In this document: piece after piece, positions 36,369 to 44,893 of the stretch
Layout: every line of letters begins with the position of its first letter
Numbering within the stretch: the first letter of the stretch is position 1
NCBI RefSeq assembly: GCF_000743575.1
Contig: NZ_JQGC01000013.1
Coordinates: 1-64,000 of the forward strand
DNA length: 64,000 nt
Reading direction: 5' to 3'
Source of the DNA: Devosia riboflavina
GTDB taxonomy: Bacteria > Pseudomonadota > Alphaproteobacteria > Rhizobiales > Devosiaceae
Made by a program: the position numbers and the translations under genes
The notes under the pieces: generated by a model
Database searches by the model: none
What the model saw: the letters and a program-made list of their open reading frames with translations, nothing else
What the model was told of the DNA's origin: nothing

Positions 36369-37181
36369 ATGACCGACGACATCGCCTATTGGTTCAGCTA
36401 TCTGACCAACGGCAAGCATCTGACCTGGTATGCCAGCTTCCAGTTCACAATTTTCGCCGCCTTGATGGGCGGTGCGCTGGCCGTCGTCTTCGGCCTCCTC
36501 GGCGCGACCCTCAAGAACTCGCGTTTTCTCCCCCTGCGCCTCATCGGCACGTTCTATTCGTCCATCGTCCGCGGCGTGCCCGATGTTCTCTTCTTCCTCT
36601 TCTTCCCGCTGGCCTTCGAGCAGGGCGTTGAGTGGCTCGTCGCCAGCCAGATCTGTACGCCCGAAGCCATCGCTGCCCAGACGGCCGCCTGGCCGCCCTG
36701 CAAGGAAGCCAACTGGTTCCTCGGCACCACGGAATATCTGCTGCTCGCTAGCGTTTCGCTCGGCCTCGTCTATGGCGCCTTCGCCACCAATGTCATTCAC
36801 GGCGCCCTGCGCTCGGTACCCAATGGGCAGCTTGAAGCCGCCCGCGCCTTCGGCATGTCGCCCGGCCAGGTGCTGTGGCGCATCCAAATCCGCCAGATGT
36901 GGGTCTATGCCCTGCCCGGCCTCTCCAATGTCTGGATGCTGATCGTCAAGGCAACCTCGCTGCTCTCGCTGCTGCAGATTGCCGATATCGTGCTCTGGGC
37001 CGACCGCCTCGGCGCGCCGAACTTCCTGCCCGCTGTGGGCCTCGTGCATGAGGATTGGCGCTGGCGCTACTACCTCGTGCTCTTCGTCTTCTACATCCTC
37101 GTCACCTGGCTCTCCGAGCGCGCCTTCGAGGCAATCATGCGCCGAGCCGGCAAGGGTATTCTGAGCGAGGCGCGCGTCTGA
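36369..37181 (+). CDS. Polar amino acid ABC permease (HisQ/GlnP type)
   Basis: A 270-residue permease with about five hydrophobic segments, the RGVPDVLFFLFFP helix and the coupling loop LEAARAFGMSPGQVLWRIQIRQ. An insertion with two cysteines (about residues 90-112, ICTPEAIAAQTAAWPPCK) is unusual for the family. Its stop overlaps the next start (TGATG). Confidence 0.87.
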   Translation: MTDDIAYWFSYLTNGKHLTWYASFQFTIFAALMGGALAVVFGLLGATLKNSRFLPLRLIGTFYSSIVRGVPDVLFFLFFPLAFEQGVEWLVASQICTPEAIAAQTAAWPPCKEANWFLGTTEYLLLASVSLGLVYGAFATNVIHGALRSVPNGQLEAARAFGMSPGQVLWRIQIRQMWVYALPGLSNVWMLIVKATSLLSLLQIADIVLWADRLGAPNFLPAVGLVHEDWRWRYYLVLFVFYILVTWLSERAFEAIMRRAGKGILSEARV

Positions 37182-37915
37182 TGCAGGCCTTCCTCAACGA
37201 TCTCGCCCTGATGTCGCAGGCGGTCCTGTTCAATATCTACTTCGCCGCTGCCTCCATCCCCATCGGCTTCGTGCTGGCCGTCTTCCTCGCCCTCGGCAAG
37301 GCCTCGCCTAACCCGATCATCAACCGCCTCACCCGCGGTTACATCTACGCCTTCCGCGGCTCGCCGCTCTTCATCCAGTTCTTCATGTTCTATTCCCTGG
37401 CCCTGTCGCTCAATATCGCGGTGTGGAAGCCACTCGGGATTTCTGGCTTCGTGCTCCACCCGCTCTTCATGGGGCCGCTGGTGCTGGTGCTGAACACGGC
37501 CGCCTATACTGGCGAAATCTTCTACGGCGCCCTCCGCGCTGTGCCGCGCGGCGAGGTCGAAGCCGCCCGCGCCTATGGCATGTCCCGCAGCCAGCAGTTC
37601 CGCCGCGTCATCTGGCCCAATCTCATTCGCCTGGCCTGGCCGGCCTATACCAATGAAGTGGTTTTCCTCTTCCACGCCACCGCCATCGTCTATTTCGCCC
37701 TGCCAGTCGTCGGCGCCCAAGCCGACCTGATGATCACGGCAAAAACCCTTTTCGAACGCGACTACAATGCTTTCCTCCACTTCTCGGTGGCGGCGCTCTA
37801 CTTCCTCGCGGTGTCGCTGGTGGTTTTCTTCCTCTTCGGTCTCGTCTATCAGCGCCTGATGCGCCACCTGCCGGCGCCGCCGCGCATGCGCTACCGGCCC
37901 AAATGGATGCGCTAA
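37181..37915 (+). CDS. Polar amino acid ABC permease (HisM type)
   Basis: A 244-residue partner permease with RGSPLFIQFFMFY and the coupling loop VEAARAYGMSRSQQFRRVIWP. Starts at the overlapped ATG 37181. Forms a heterodimer with the preceding permease. Confidence 0.87.
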   Translation: MQAFLNDLALMSQAVLFNIYFAAASIPIGFVLAVFLALGKASPNPIINRLTRGYIYAFRGSPLFIQFFMFYSLALSLNIAVWKPLGISGFVLHPLFMGPLVLVLNTAAYTGEIFYGALRAVPRGEVEAARAYGMSRSQQFRRVIWPNLIRLAWPAYTNEVVFLFHATAIVYFALPVVGAQADLMITAKTLFERDYNAFLHFSVAALYFLAVSLVVFFLFGLVYQRLMRHLPAPPRMRYRPKWMR

Positions 37916-37928
37916 TAGGAGCGACACC

Positions 37929-38216
37929 ATGAAGATCATCGCCGACCTCTGCATCGTTCCCATGGGCGTGGGGCCATCGGTCTCCGCCTATATCAGGGAA
38001 GTCCGCGACATCCTCGCGGGCACCGGCCTCACTCATGAAATGCACGCCAATGGCACCAATATCGAAGGCGAGATGAGCGCGGTCAGCGCCGCCGTCGAAG
38101 CCTGCTGCCAGCGCCTCCACGAACTTGGCGTCGAGCGCATTTTCTGCACCATGCATTTCTCGACCCGTACCGACAAACCGCAGACCATGGCCGAAAAGCT
38201 CGCCCGTCTCGCCTGA
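37929..38216 (+). CDS. UPF0045/MTH1187-family protein
   Basis: A 95-residue protein of the YqgV/MTH1187 fold. It shows the opening strand DLCIVPMGVGPSVSAYI and the segment GTNIEGEMSAVSAAVEACCQ. Relatives bind thiamine-like molecules or form tetramers with unknown ligand; the function is open. It begins 13 bp after the permease gene in the same run. Confidence 0.8.
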   Translation: MKIIADLCIVPMGVGPSVSAYIREVRDILAGTGLTHEMHANGTNIEGEMSAVSAAVEACCQRLHELGVERIFCTMHFSTRTDKPQTMAEKLARLA

Positions 38217-38227
38217 GTTATCCGCAC

Positions 38228-39370
38228 ATGACCTTTGCCCAGCACCACCTCGACCTCCCCGGCGACGCCCCCGGCCAGACCACGCGGCTCTATTGGTACA
38301 CTGTCGGCCCCGAGACCGCTGAAACCAAGGTCCACCTGCAGGCCGCTCTCCATGCCGACGAGCAGCCCGGCACCATGGCCATCCACCACCTCCTGCCCAT
38401 GCTGCGCGACGCCGATGCCACCGGAAAGCTCCGCGCCCGCTTCGTGCTCTTCCCCTCGGTCAATCCGCTAGGGCTCGCCACTCGCGTGCTGCGCCGCCAC
38501 ATCGGCCGCTATGACCTAGAAAACGGCGTCAATTTCAACCGCCGCTGGCCCGACCTCTACCCTGCCATCGCCGAAAGCGTAAAAGGCAAGCTCGGCAGCG
38601 AAGCCAAGGCCGATGTCGCCACCATCCGCGCCGCCGTCGGCGCCTGGATCGACGCCCAAAGCCCCGTCACGGCCGGACAGAAGCTACGCCTCCACATCCT
38701 CAAATCCGCGCATGACGCCGACATCGTCCTCGACCTCCATTGCGACGACGAAAGCCTGATGCACATCTTCACCTCGCCCGACCTGATGCCGGGCCTGCAG
38801 GACCTTGCCGACCGCATGGGCGTCGCGGCAACCCTCACCGCCGAAGACAGCGGCGGCGGCTCCTTCGACGAAGTCCTGCCCAATCTCTTCCGCAAGGCGC
38901 AGCGCGCCAATCCCGATGCCGCCATTCCCATGGCCTGCGAAGCCGCCACGCTCGAATATCGCGGCCAGGCCGACACCCACGACGCATTTGGCATACTCGA
39001 CGCCCAGGGCCTCTTCGATTTCTTCGTCGGCCGCGGCCTGATCGACCTGCCGCCTTCCGCGCCCGTCACGCCGGCCCCCGGCCCGACGCCCTTCGAAGCA
39101 ACCGAAGTGCTACGCACCTCAAAACCCGGCCTCCTCGCCTATCGCGTCGAGCTGGGTCAGGAAGTGAAAGCCGGCGATATCGTTGCCGACCTCATCGCCA
39201 TGGATGGTCCCGAAGCCTTTGTCGGCCGCACGCCAATTCGCGCCGGCACCAGCGGCTTCATCCTCTCCCGCGCCTCGGCAAAGTTCGCTGTCGCCGGTTC
39301 CGCCGTCGCCAAGATCGTGGGCAAGGACATTCTGCCCAGCCGCGCCGGGGGCTACCTGCTCGAAGACTGA
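38228..39370 (+). CDS. Succinylglutamate desuccinylase/aspartoacylase-family zinc deacylase
   Basis: A 380-residue M14-like amidohydrolase. The zinc site appears as H-x2-E in LHADEQPG and the distal His in VLDLHCDDES. RRWPDLYP and the C-terminal barrel-like domain (about 290-380; TSKPGLLAYRVELGQEVKAGD) resemble the AstE/AspA group. It is likely to remove an acyl group from an amino acid brought in by the preceding transporter (inference from operon). The last 19 bp overlap the convergent response-regulator gene. Confidence 0.85.
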   Translation: MTFAQHHLDLPGDAPGQTTRLYWYTVGPETAETKVHLQAALHADEQPGTMAIHHLLPMLRDADATGKLRARFVLFPSVNPLGLATRVLRRHIGRYDLENGVNFNRRWPDLYPAIAESVKGKLGSEAKADVATIRAAVGAWIDAQSPVTAGQKLRLHILKSAHDADIVLDLHCDDESLMHIFTSPDLMPGLQDLADRMGVAATLTAEDSGGGSFDEVLPNLFRKAQRANPDAAIPMACEAATLEYRGQADTHDAFGILDAQGLFDFFVGRGLIDLPPSAPVTPAPGPTPFEATEVLRTSKPGLLAYRVELGQEVKAGDIVADLIAMDGPEAFVGRTPIRAGTSGFILSRASAKFAVAGSAVAKIVGKDILPSRAGGYLLED

Positions 39371-39720
39371 CGGGTAGCAAGTCGGGCCATCGCGGCCCGC
39401 ACCCCTGCGGCATCGAGAGGCTTGGCGATGACGCCAGCCGCTCCGGCCACGAGCGCCTTGCGGCGCTCGCCCAGCATGCAGATCATCAGCACGGGAATGT
39501 CGCTGGTCTCGGGGTCCGCCTTGAGCGCTGCCAGCAGGTCCCAGCCGTCAAATCCGGGCATCAAGACGTCGAGAAAAATGGCGCCCGGCCGCATGGACCG
39601 CGCAATTTGCAGCGCAGCCTGCGGCGCCCCGGTCAGGATAGGCACATGCCCGTCCCCGATCAGCAGCCTTTCAGCCACATCGAGGACATTCTGGTCGTCA
39701 TTGACGACCAGAACACGCAT
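39352..39720 (-). CDS. Stand-alone response regulator receiver
   Basis: A 122-residue single receiver domain with acidic D8-D9 (VVNDDQN), phosphoacceptor D51 (IFLDVLMPGFDGWD) and the conserved lysine in VIAKPLD. There is no output domain, so it acts by protein contact like CheY or DivK-type regulators. AAGGAAG lies eight bases before ATG 39720; longer starts up to 39861 are unlikely. Cognate kinase not seen nearby. Confidence 0.85.
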   Translation of the reverse strand: MRVLVVNDDQNVLDVAERLLIGDGHVPILTGAPQAALQIARSMRPGAIFLDVLMPGFDGWDLLAALKADPETSDIPVLMICMLGERRKALVAGAAGVIAKPLDAAGVRAAMARLATRQSSSR

Positions 39721-39879
39721 TGGATCGCTTCCTTCGGTCGGCACAGTCTTGCCGGTCCGGTCGGACCGCAACGACGTCACGGCCCGTTGCATCGCTGCTC
39801 GAACACCCATCCCACACACCTTCCCGAATCGTCGGGCGAGTGTGGGCGGCGGCCCGTTCACGAGCCATGAACCCGATCG

Positions 39880-41091
39880 TTACAATCCAACCGACCCATG
39901 CTCGAGAGCGGTCATAACCCCCCGCAATTCCGCGAGACCCTTCATCCGGCCGATCGTGGGGTAGCCCGGCTGCGCCCGGCGCCCGAGATCGTCGAGAATG
40001 TCCTGCCCATGGTCAGGGCGCATCGGGATGATCGCGTCCTTGCGGCCCTCGGCCTTGCGCCGGCGCTCCTCGCGAACGATCGCCGCAATCAGGGCCACCA
40101 TGTCGGTATCCCCGCCCAGATGCTCCGCCTCGAAGAACGAGCCGACGATATCGTCATTGTCGCGCTTCACATTACGCAGGTGCAGGAAGTGAACCTTGGA
40201 CCCGAAGCGCTCCATCATCCCCGGCAGGTCATTGTCCGGCCGCGCGCCGAGGGATCCCGAGCACAGCGTCATGCCATTGCTGGGGCTCTCGACGGCATCG
40301 AGAATGTACTTGTAATCCTCTTCCGTCGACATGATGCGCGGCAGGCCCAGCAGAGCGAACGGAGGATCATCCGGGTGGCAGCAGAGCCGCAGGCCCAGCT
40401 TTTCCGCCTCCGGCACGACCTCTTCGAGGAAGTGCACAAAGTGCTTCCGCAACTGCTCACGGCTGATATTGCCGTATTCATCCAGATGCGCCTGCACGTC
40501 TTCCAGCGACATGGATTCCGTCGAACCCGGCAGGCCCATGGTGACGTTGCGGCCGAGCGTCTTCTTCTCGTCCTCGCTCATCGCCGCGACACGGCGTCCG
40601 GCCTCGTCGGCGATGGCATTGGTGTAGTCCGCCGCCGCGCCAGAGCGCTTCAGGATATAGATGTCGAACGCCGCGAAGTCATTGATATCGAAACGCATGC
40701 ACGAGCCGCCATTGGGCACGGTCCAGCGCAAATCGGTGCGCGTCCAGTCGAGCACCGGCATGAAGTTGTAGCAGATGACCTCCATGCCGCTGTCGGCGAG
40801 GTTGCGCATGGAAATCTTGTAATTGGCAATGTGCTCGCGCCAATTGCCCTTCTGCTTCTTGACGTCCTCGCTGACAGGCAGGCTTTCCACCACGTCCCAG
40901 GTGAGGCCCGAGGGCGTGCCGTCCTTGCGCGTCGCGATTTCCTTGTAGCGCTTGGCAATCTCCTCCGGCGTCCAGACGACGCCATTGGGCACATGATGCA
41001 GCGCGCTCACGACGCCGACGGCACCGACCTGCGTAATATCATCGATGCTGCAAAGGTCCTTGGGGCCGAACCACCGCCAGGTCTGTCGCAA
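39880..41091 (-). CDS. uxuA: Mannonate dehydratase
   Basis: A 403-residue enzyme that converts D-mannonate to 2-keto-3-deoxygluconate in glucuronate breakdown. The N-terminus MRQTWRWFGPKDLCSIDDI, the VCYNFMPVLDWTRTDL-type segment (here ICYNFMPVLDWTRTDL) and LRLCCHPDDPP are family hallmarks; it is a metal-dependent TIM-barrel protein. It is transcribed alone, near the kdu/TRAP hexuronate operon. A TTGTATG at 41107-41113 matches half of the operator before dctP. Confidence 0.94.
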   Translation of the reverse strand: MRQTWRWFGPKDLCSIDDITQVGAVGVVSALHHVPNGVVWTPEEIAKRYKEIATRKDGTPSGLTWDVVESLPVSEDVKKQKGNWREHIANYKISMRNLADSGMEVICYNFMPVLDWTRTDLRWTVPNGGSCMRFDINDFAAFDIYILKRSGAAADYTNAIADEAGRRVAAMSEDEKKTLGRNVTMGLPGSTESMSLEDVQAHLDEYGNISREQLRKHFVHFLEEVVPEAEKLGLRLCCHPDDPPFALLGLPRIMSTEEDYKYILDAVESPSNGMTLCSGSLGARPDNDLPGMMERFGSKVHFLHLRNVKRDNDDIVGSFFEAEHLGGDTDMVALIAAIVREERRRKAEGRKDAIIPMRPDHGQDILDDLGRRAQPGYPTIGRMKGLAELRGVMTALEHGSVGL

Positions 41092-41148
41092 GTCTAAACT
41101 CCATTCTTGTATGGTAGATTGGCCCTAGCACATTCGCGCGCTAGAACT

Positions 41149-41496
41149 CTAGTCGTTTGCCAGCTTTATGAGGGTTTCCACATGGCAGGGCGTCCCCTCG
41201 CGGCACCAGCAGGCAAGGTTCTTGCCCGCGAGTTCAGCACGGATCTTTTCGCGCGATGGCCGCGGCCGATCTGCCTCGATCTCGCCGCGCATCCAGCGGG
41301 CGTGCCGTACCACTGCTTCGACCTGCGCCGCCGCCCGATCGAGCCCGGCTTCTTCCGCCACGGCATCGATGGTGAAGGGATTTCCCCAAGGTCCGGGCCG
41401 CGCCACCGAGTGGGCGGGCAGCCCATTGATTGCTTTGGAAATTGCCTGCAGATCGAAACCCGCCCGCCGCGACAGAACGATCCGAACCGGCCTCAT
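41149..41496 (-). CDS. DUF4326-family protein
   Basis: A 115-residue protein with the DUF4326 pattern: RIVLSRRAGF at the start, VARPGPWGNPF in the middle and LACWCREGTPCH near the end. Function unknown; the conserved Trp/Cys/His positions hint at a metal or nucleotide site. Its ATG overlaps the stop of the TRIC gene by four bases, with GGGAG nine bases upstream. Confidence 0.82.
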   Translation of the reverse strand: MRPVRIVLSRRAGFDLQAISKAINGLPAHSVARPGPWGNPFTIDAVAEEAGLDRAAAQVEAVVRHARWMRGEIEADRPRPSREKIRAELAGKNLACWCREGTPCHVETLIKLAND

Positions 41497-42110
41497 TTTC
41501 GCATCTCCCGGTCGAAGACGAATTTCGGCATTTCCCACTTGAACATGATGGATAGCACGCGCAGCGGCAGGCCGACGCCCAGAGCTATCAGCAACGCCAG
41601 GTCCGACGGCAGCCCTGCCTTGTTGCCAAGGAAGTAGACGACGCCTGTAACTATCGACACGGTCGCATAGAGCTCGCCGCGAAAAACGAGCGGCACATCG
41701 TTGCACAAGACGTCGCGCATGATGCCGCCCACGATCCCCGTCACCATGCCCGCCACGATGACGATGATCGGATGTTCCATGGTTTCCATGGCAATATTGC
41801 AGCCGATGATCGTGAAGACCACGAGGCCCAGCGCATCGAGCAGAAGAAATGGCCAGCGCAGCCGGTGGACCACCCGCGCCGTGGCAATAGTGAGTAGCGC
41901 CGCGCAGCAGCAGAGCACCAGAATATAGGGGTTGTGCACCCAATAGAGCGGATAGTGGTCGAGAAACACGTCGCGCGCGGTGCCGCCACCCAGTGCCGTG
42001 ATGCAGGCAATGAGGCAGACGCCGAACCAGTCCATGTTGCGCCGCCCCGCGGCGAGGGCCGCCGACATGGCGTCGGCCGTGATCGCAACATAGAACATCA
42101 TGGTCAGCAT
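41493..42110 (-). CDS. Trimeric intracellular cation channel family protein (UPF0126)
   Basis: A 205-residue inner-membrane protein with a duplicated three-helix unit, each carrying a glycine-rich motif: ALGGGTARDVFL and GIVGGIMRDVLCNDVPLVF. This matches prokaryotic TRIC channels (potassium-selective trimers in studied members). It forms a two-gene unit with the DUF4326 gene. Confidence 0.88.
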   Translation of the reverse strand: MLTMMFYVAITADAMSAALAAGRRNMDWFGVCLIACITALGGGTARDVFLDHYPLYWVHNPYILVLCCCAALLTIATARVVHRLRWPFLLLDALGLVVFTIIGCNIAMETMEHPIIVIVAGMVTGIVGGIMRDVLCNDVPLVFRGELYATVSIVTGVVYFLGNKAGLPSDLALLIALGVGLPLRVLSIMFKWEMPKFVFDREMRK

Positions 42111-42201
42111 GGAAGAATCCTGGCGGCAGGTCGAAACCGGGTTGTCGCCGCCACGTTACAGAAGCACCACTGGCCGTCCAGACCCGAGAAGGATTTGTCC
42201 C

Positions 42202-42828
42202 ATGCGCCAGCCGAAAACCGTCCGTGCCCTCGAAACCTTCGGCCGCGTCCGCCTCTCCGAAAACTTCTTCATGCGCGAATTTTTGTATTCGGAAATCGCC
42301 GTCATCAACGGTTTTCAAAACATCCCGAACGATCCAGATCTCGCCATCGCAGCGGGCAAGCGCCTCTGCGAAGAACTGCTCGAACCCCTGCAGCAAAAGT
42401 TCGGCCGCCTCTCCGTCCGCTCCTCCTATCGCTCGCCCGAGGTCAACCACTTCGGCAATATCAACAAGCTCAATTGCGGCAGCAATGACAGCAATTTTGC
42501 CGGTCACATCTGGGATCGCCGCGATGCCAAAGGCCGCATGGGCGCAACCGCCTGCGTGATCGTCAACCGCTTCATCCCCTACTATGAGCGAACCGGCGAC
42601 TGGGAAGCCATGGCCTGGTGGGTGCACGATCACTTGCCCTATTCCGATATGGAATTCTTCCCCAAATTCGCGGCCTTCAACCTGCAATGGCGGGAGGAGC
42701 CGGAGCGCGGCATCTACAGTTTTATCCCACCCCGCCGCGGCCGCCTCACCGAACCCGGCAAGCCCAATTGGGTTGGCCGGCATGATGAGGCCTATGCGGC
42801 AATGCTGGAGGAGTTGGACGCCCGATAG
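42202..42828 (+). CDS. Peptidase M15-like protein (uncertain)
   Basis: A 208-residue protein without a signal peptide. The segment RLSVRSSYRSPEVN followed by SNFAGHIWDRR recalls the D-Ala-D-Ala peptidase/M15A fold (SxYRS and a downstream His), and a distal WVHDHLPYSDMEFFP carries further histidines. Zinc binding cannot be confirmed by eye. AAGGA precedes ATG 42202. It diverges from the TRIC gene. A phage or toxin-immunity origin is possible but not supported by neighbours. Confidence 0.6.
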   Translation: MRQPKTVRALETFGRVRLSENFFMREFLYSEIAVINGFQNIPNDPDLAIAAGKRLCEELLEPLQQKFGRLSVRSSYRSPEVNHFGNINKLNCGSNDSNFAGHIWDRRDAKGRMGATACVIVNRFIPYYERTGDWEAMAWWVHDHLPYSDMEFFPKFAAFNLQWREEPERGIYSFIPPRRGRLTEPGKPNWVGRHDEAYAAMLEELDAR

Positions 42829-42835
42829 CACCAGT

Positions 42836-42929
42836 AGACCTCATCCTGAGCCTGTCGAAGGACGAGGTCGTGGCACCCAGGCACCCGACTACCCGACCTC
42901 GTGGTTCGACAAGCTCACCATGAGGTCTC
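42836..42929. repeat. Dispersed palindromic repeat, family A
   Basis: The same element as at 4092-4186: AGTAGACCTCATCCTGAGCC on the left and CTCACCATGAGGTCT on the right, with a different short centre. It lies between the convergent M15-like and kdgF genes. Confidence 0.88.
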
Positions 42930-42934
42930 AACAG

Positions 42935-43270
42935 TCAGAGAAAATCCGCCCGATGCGGTGCGAACACGTCGACCAACCGGCCCTTTTCCAGCGCCACGAC
43001 GCCATGCACCAGACCCGACGGCACGATAAAGCTGCCGCCCTGCCCCACCACCTGCGTCTTGCCGTCGATGGTCACCTCAAAACTGCCCTCGGCGACATAG
43101 CTCACCTGAATATGCGGATGGCTATGGAGCGCGCCGACGGCGCCCTTGTCGAAGCCGAATTCGACCTGCATCACCTCCGGCGTATAGATCAGCACGCGGC
43201 GGGTATTGCCCGGCGCCAGTTCGGTCCATTCGGTTTCGTTGGGTTGGGCGAAAAACTTCTGTTCAGTCAT
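42935..43270 (-). CDS. kdgF: KdgF-like cupin
   Basis: A 111-residue single-domain cupin. GALHSHPHIQVSYVAEGSFEV carries the metal histidines and PSGLVHGV the second-motif histidine (motifs at about residues 45-65 and 85-92). KdgF proteins catalyse linearisation of 4,5-unsaturated uronates to the keto form used by KduI/KduD, which fits the two genes immediately upstream. Four bases separate it from kduD. Confidence 0.83.
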   Translation of the reverse strand: MTEQKFFAQPNETEWTELAPGNTRRVLIYTPEVMQVEFGFDKGAVGALHSHPHIQVSYVAEGSFEVTIDGKTQVVGQGGSFIVPSGLVHGVVALEKGRLVDVFAPHRADFL

Positions 43271-43274
43271 AAAA

Positions 43275-44036
43275 TCACCTTGCGAGCCAGCCGCCATCGA
43301 CGGGGATGACGGCGCCATGCATGTAGTTGGAAGCAGGAGCGAGCAGAAACACTGCCGCATCGCCAATGTCGGACGGCACGCCCCAGCGCCCCGCCGGAAT
43401 GCGTCCGAGAATGGACGCCGACCGATCGGGGTCGTTGCGCAACGCCTCGGTATTGTTGGTCTCGATATAGCCCGGGGCCACAGCATTCACATTGATGCCC
43501 TTGGCCGCCCATTCATTGGCAAGCAGCCGCGTAATCCCCAGCACACCACTCTTGGAAGCCGTGTAGCTCGCGACGCGAATACCGCCCTGAAAGCTGAGCA
43601 TCGAAGCGATATTGACGATCCGCGCCGGCCGACTGGCCTCAATAGCCCTGCGGCCCAGCGACTGGGCAAGGAAGAACATCGTCTTGAGATTGATGTCCAT
43701 CACCTGGTCCCAATCGGCCTCGGTGAAATCCACCGCGTCGACCCGCTTGATGATCCCGGCATTGTTGACGAGACCATCGATAGGACCATGCTGGTCCCAA
43801 GCCCCATCGAACATCGCCTGCGCTTCCTTGGTCGAACCAAGATCGGCCCGCACCTCGGCAAAGTCCGCGCCCTGCCCCACCATCAGCGAGGCTGTCTCTT
43901 CCATCGATGAGCGGCCTACACCGATCACGCGCCCGCCAGCCCGACCGATGGACAGGGCAATGCCCTGTCCAATGCCGGTATTGGCGCCGGTGACCATGAC
44001 CGTCTTACCCGAAAGGCTGAATGCGCCGAGGTCCAT
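43275..44036 (-). CDS. kduD: 2-deoxy-D-gluconate 3-dehydrogenase KduD
   Basis: A 253-residue short-chain dehydrogenase that reduces 2,5-diketo-3-deoxygluconate to KDG. The dinucleotide motif is TGANTGIGQG; the structural NNAG motif is present; the catalytic set is Ser (ASMLSF) and YTASK. The end AVIPVDGGWLAR is the usual SDR close. Its start overlaps kduI by one base. Family known as KduD; the match is supported by operon. Confidence 0.9.
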   Translation of the reverse strand: MDLGAFSLSGKTVMVTGANTGIGQGIALSIGRAGGRVIGVGRSSMEETASLMVGQGADFAEVRADLGSTKEAQAMFDGAWDQHGPIDGLVNNAGIIKRVDAVDFTEADWDQVMDINLKTMFFLAQSLGRRAIEASRPARIVNIASMLSFQGGIRVASYTASKSGVLGITRLLANEWAAKGINVNAVAPGYIETNNTEALRNDPDRSASILGRIPAGRWGVPSDIGDAAVFLLAPASNYMHGAVIPVDGGWLAR

Positions 44037-44860
44037 CAGCGCAGATCCTCCATCGCCACCTTCTCGGCGTCCGTATAGTCGATATTGTCGCCGGCCATGG
44101 CCCAGATGAACGTATAGGACCCCGTACCAGCGCCAGCGTGAATGGACCAGGGTGGGGAAAGGATCGCCTGCTCGTTGCGGACGATCATATGCCTTGTTTC
44201 ATCCGGCTCGCCCATCAGGTGCACCACAAGGGCGTCGGGCTTGAGATCGAAATAGAGATAGGCCTCCATGCGCCGATCATGCACATGCGCCGGCATCGTG
44301 TTCCACACGGAACCAGGGGCGAACTGGGTCAGGCCCACTACCAACTGACAGCTCTTGAGGCTGTTCGTATATTGGTAGATCGACCGCTCATTGGCAGTTT
44401 CGGCGCTGCCCATATCGAGGCGTTTTGCGCCCGATTGCTGCAGAAGCGTGGTTGGATGCGAGGCGTGAGCCGGAGCGCTCAGCAGATAGAATTTCGCGCC
44501 AGCGCCCGAGAACCGCACGTCTGTCGAACCCATCCCGACATAGAGCATGTCGCGCGGCCCGACTGCATGGTCAGTCCCATCAACCGAAATCGTTCCGGCC
44601 TCACCGATATTGACCGCGATCAGCTCGCGACGATCGAGGAAGTTTGCCGTGCCTGTGGGCTTGATCGCTTCGAGTACCAGTTCGCCCGAAGCCGGGACCG
44701 CGCCACCAACCGCCATGCGGTCATAATGCGTATAGGTCCAGCGCACCGCACCATCGGCAAAGAGATCATCGATCAGAAAGTTCTCGCGCAGCTCCGCCGT
44801 GCCCATGCCGGCAGCGCCAGCGGGATCGATGGCAAAACGGATGTCGAATTCGGTGCTCAT
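44036..44860 (-). CDS. kduI: 5-dehydro-4-deoxy-D-glucuronate isomerase KduI
   Basis: A 274-residue zinc cupin isomerase acting on the keto sugar from unsaturated uronates, directly before KduD. The metal site is in PAHVHDRRMEAYLYFDL with a final His in PWSIHAGAGTGSYTFIW. The length equals the family norm. A 33-bp gap with TTGGAG separates it from the upstream regulator gene in the same operon. Confidence 0.93.
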   Translation of the reverse strand: MSTEFDIRFAIDPAGAAGMGTAELRENFLIDDLFADGAVRWTYTHYDRMAVGGAVPASGELVLEAIKPTGTANFLDRRELIAVNIGEAGTISVDGTDHAVGPRDMLYVGMGSTDVRFSGAGAKFYLLSAPAHASHPTTLLQQSGAKRLDMGSAETANERSIYQYTNSLKSCQLVVGLTQFAPGSVWNTMPAHVHDRRMEAYLYFDLKPDALVVHLMGEPDETRHMIVRNEQAILSPPWSIHAGAGTGSYTFIWAMAGDNIDYTDAEKVAMEDLR

Positions 44861-44893
44861 GGTTTCTCCGGCAAATATATTGGAGTTGGCAAT

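Noticed and set aside
41149..42831. A 560-codon minus-strand frame covering TRIC, DUF4326 and the M15-like gene
   Set aside because: Only its last 115 codons (from 41496) form a recognised protein; the rest is antisense to the M15-like gene or out of frame with TRIC.
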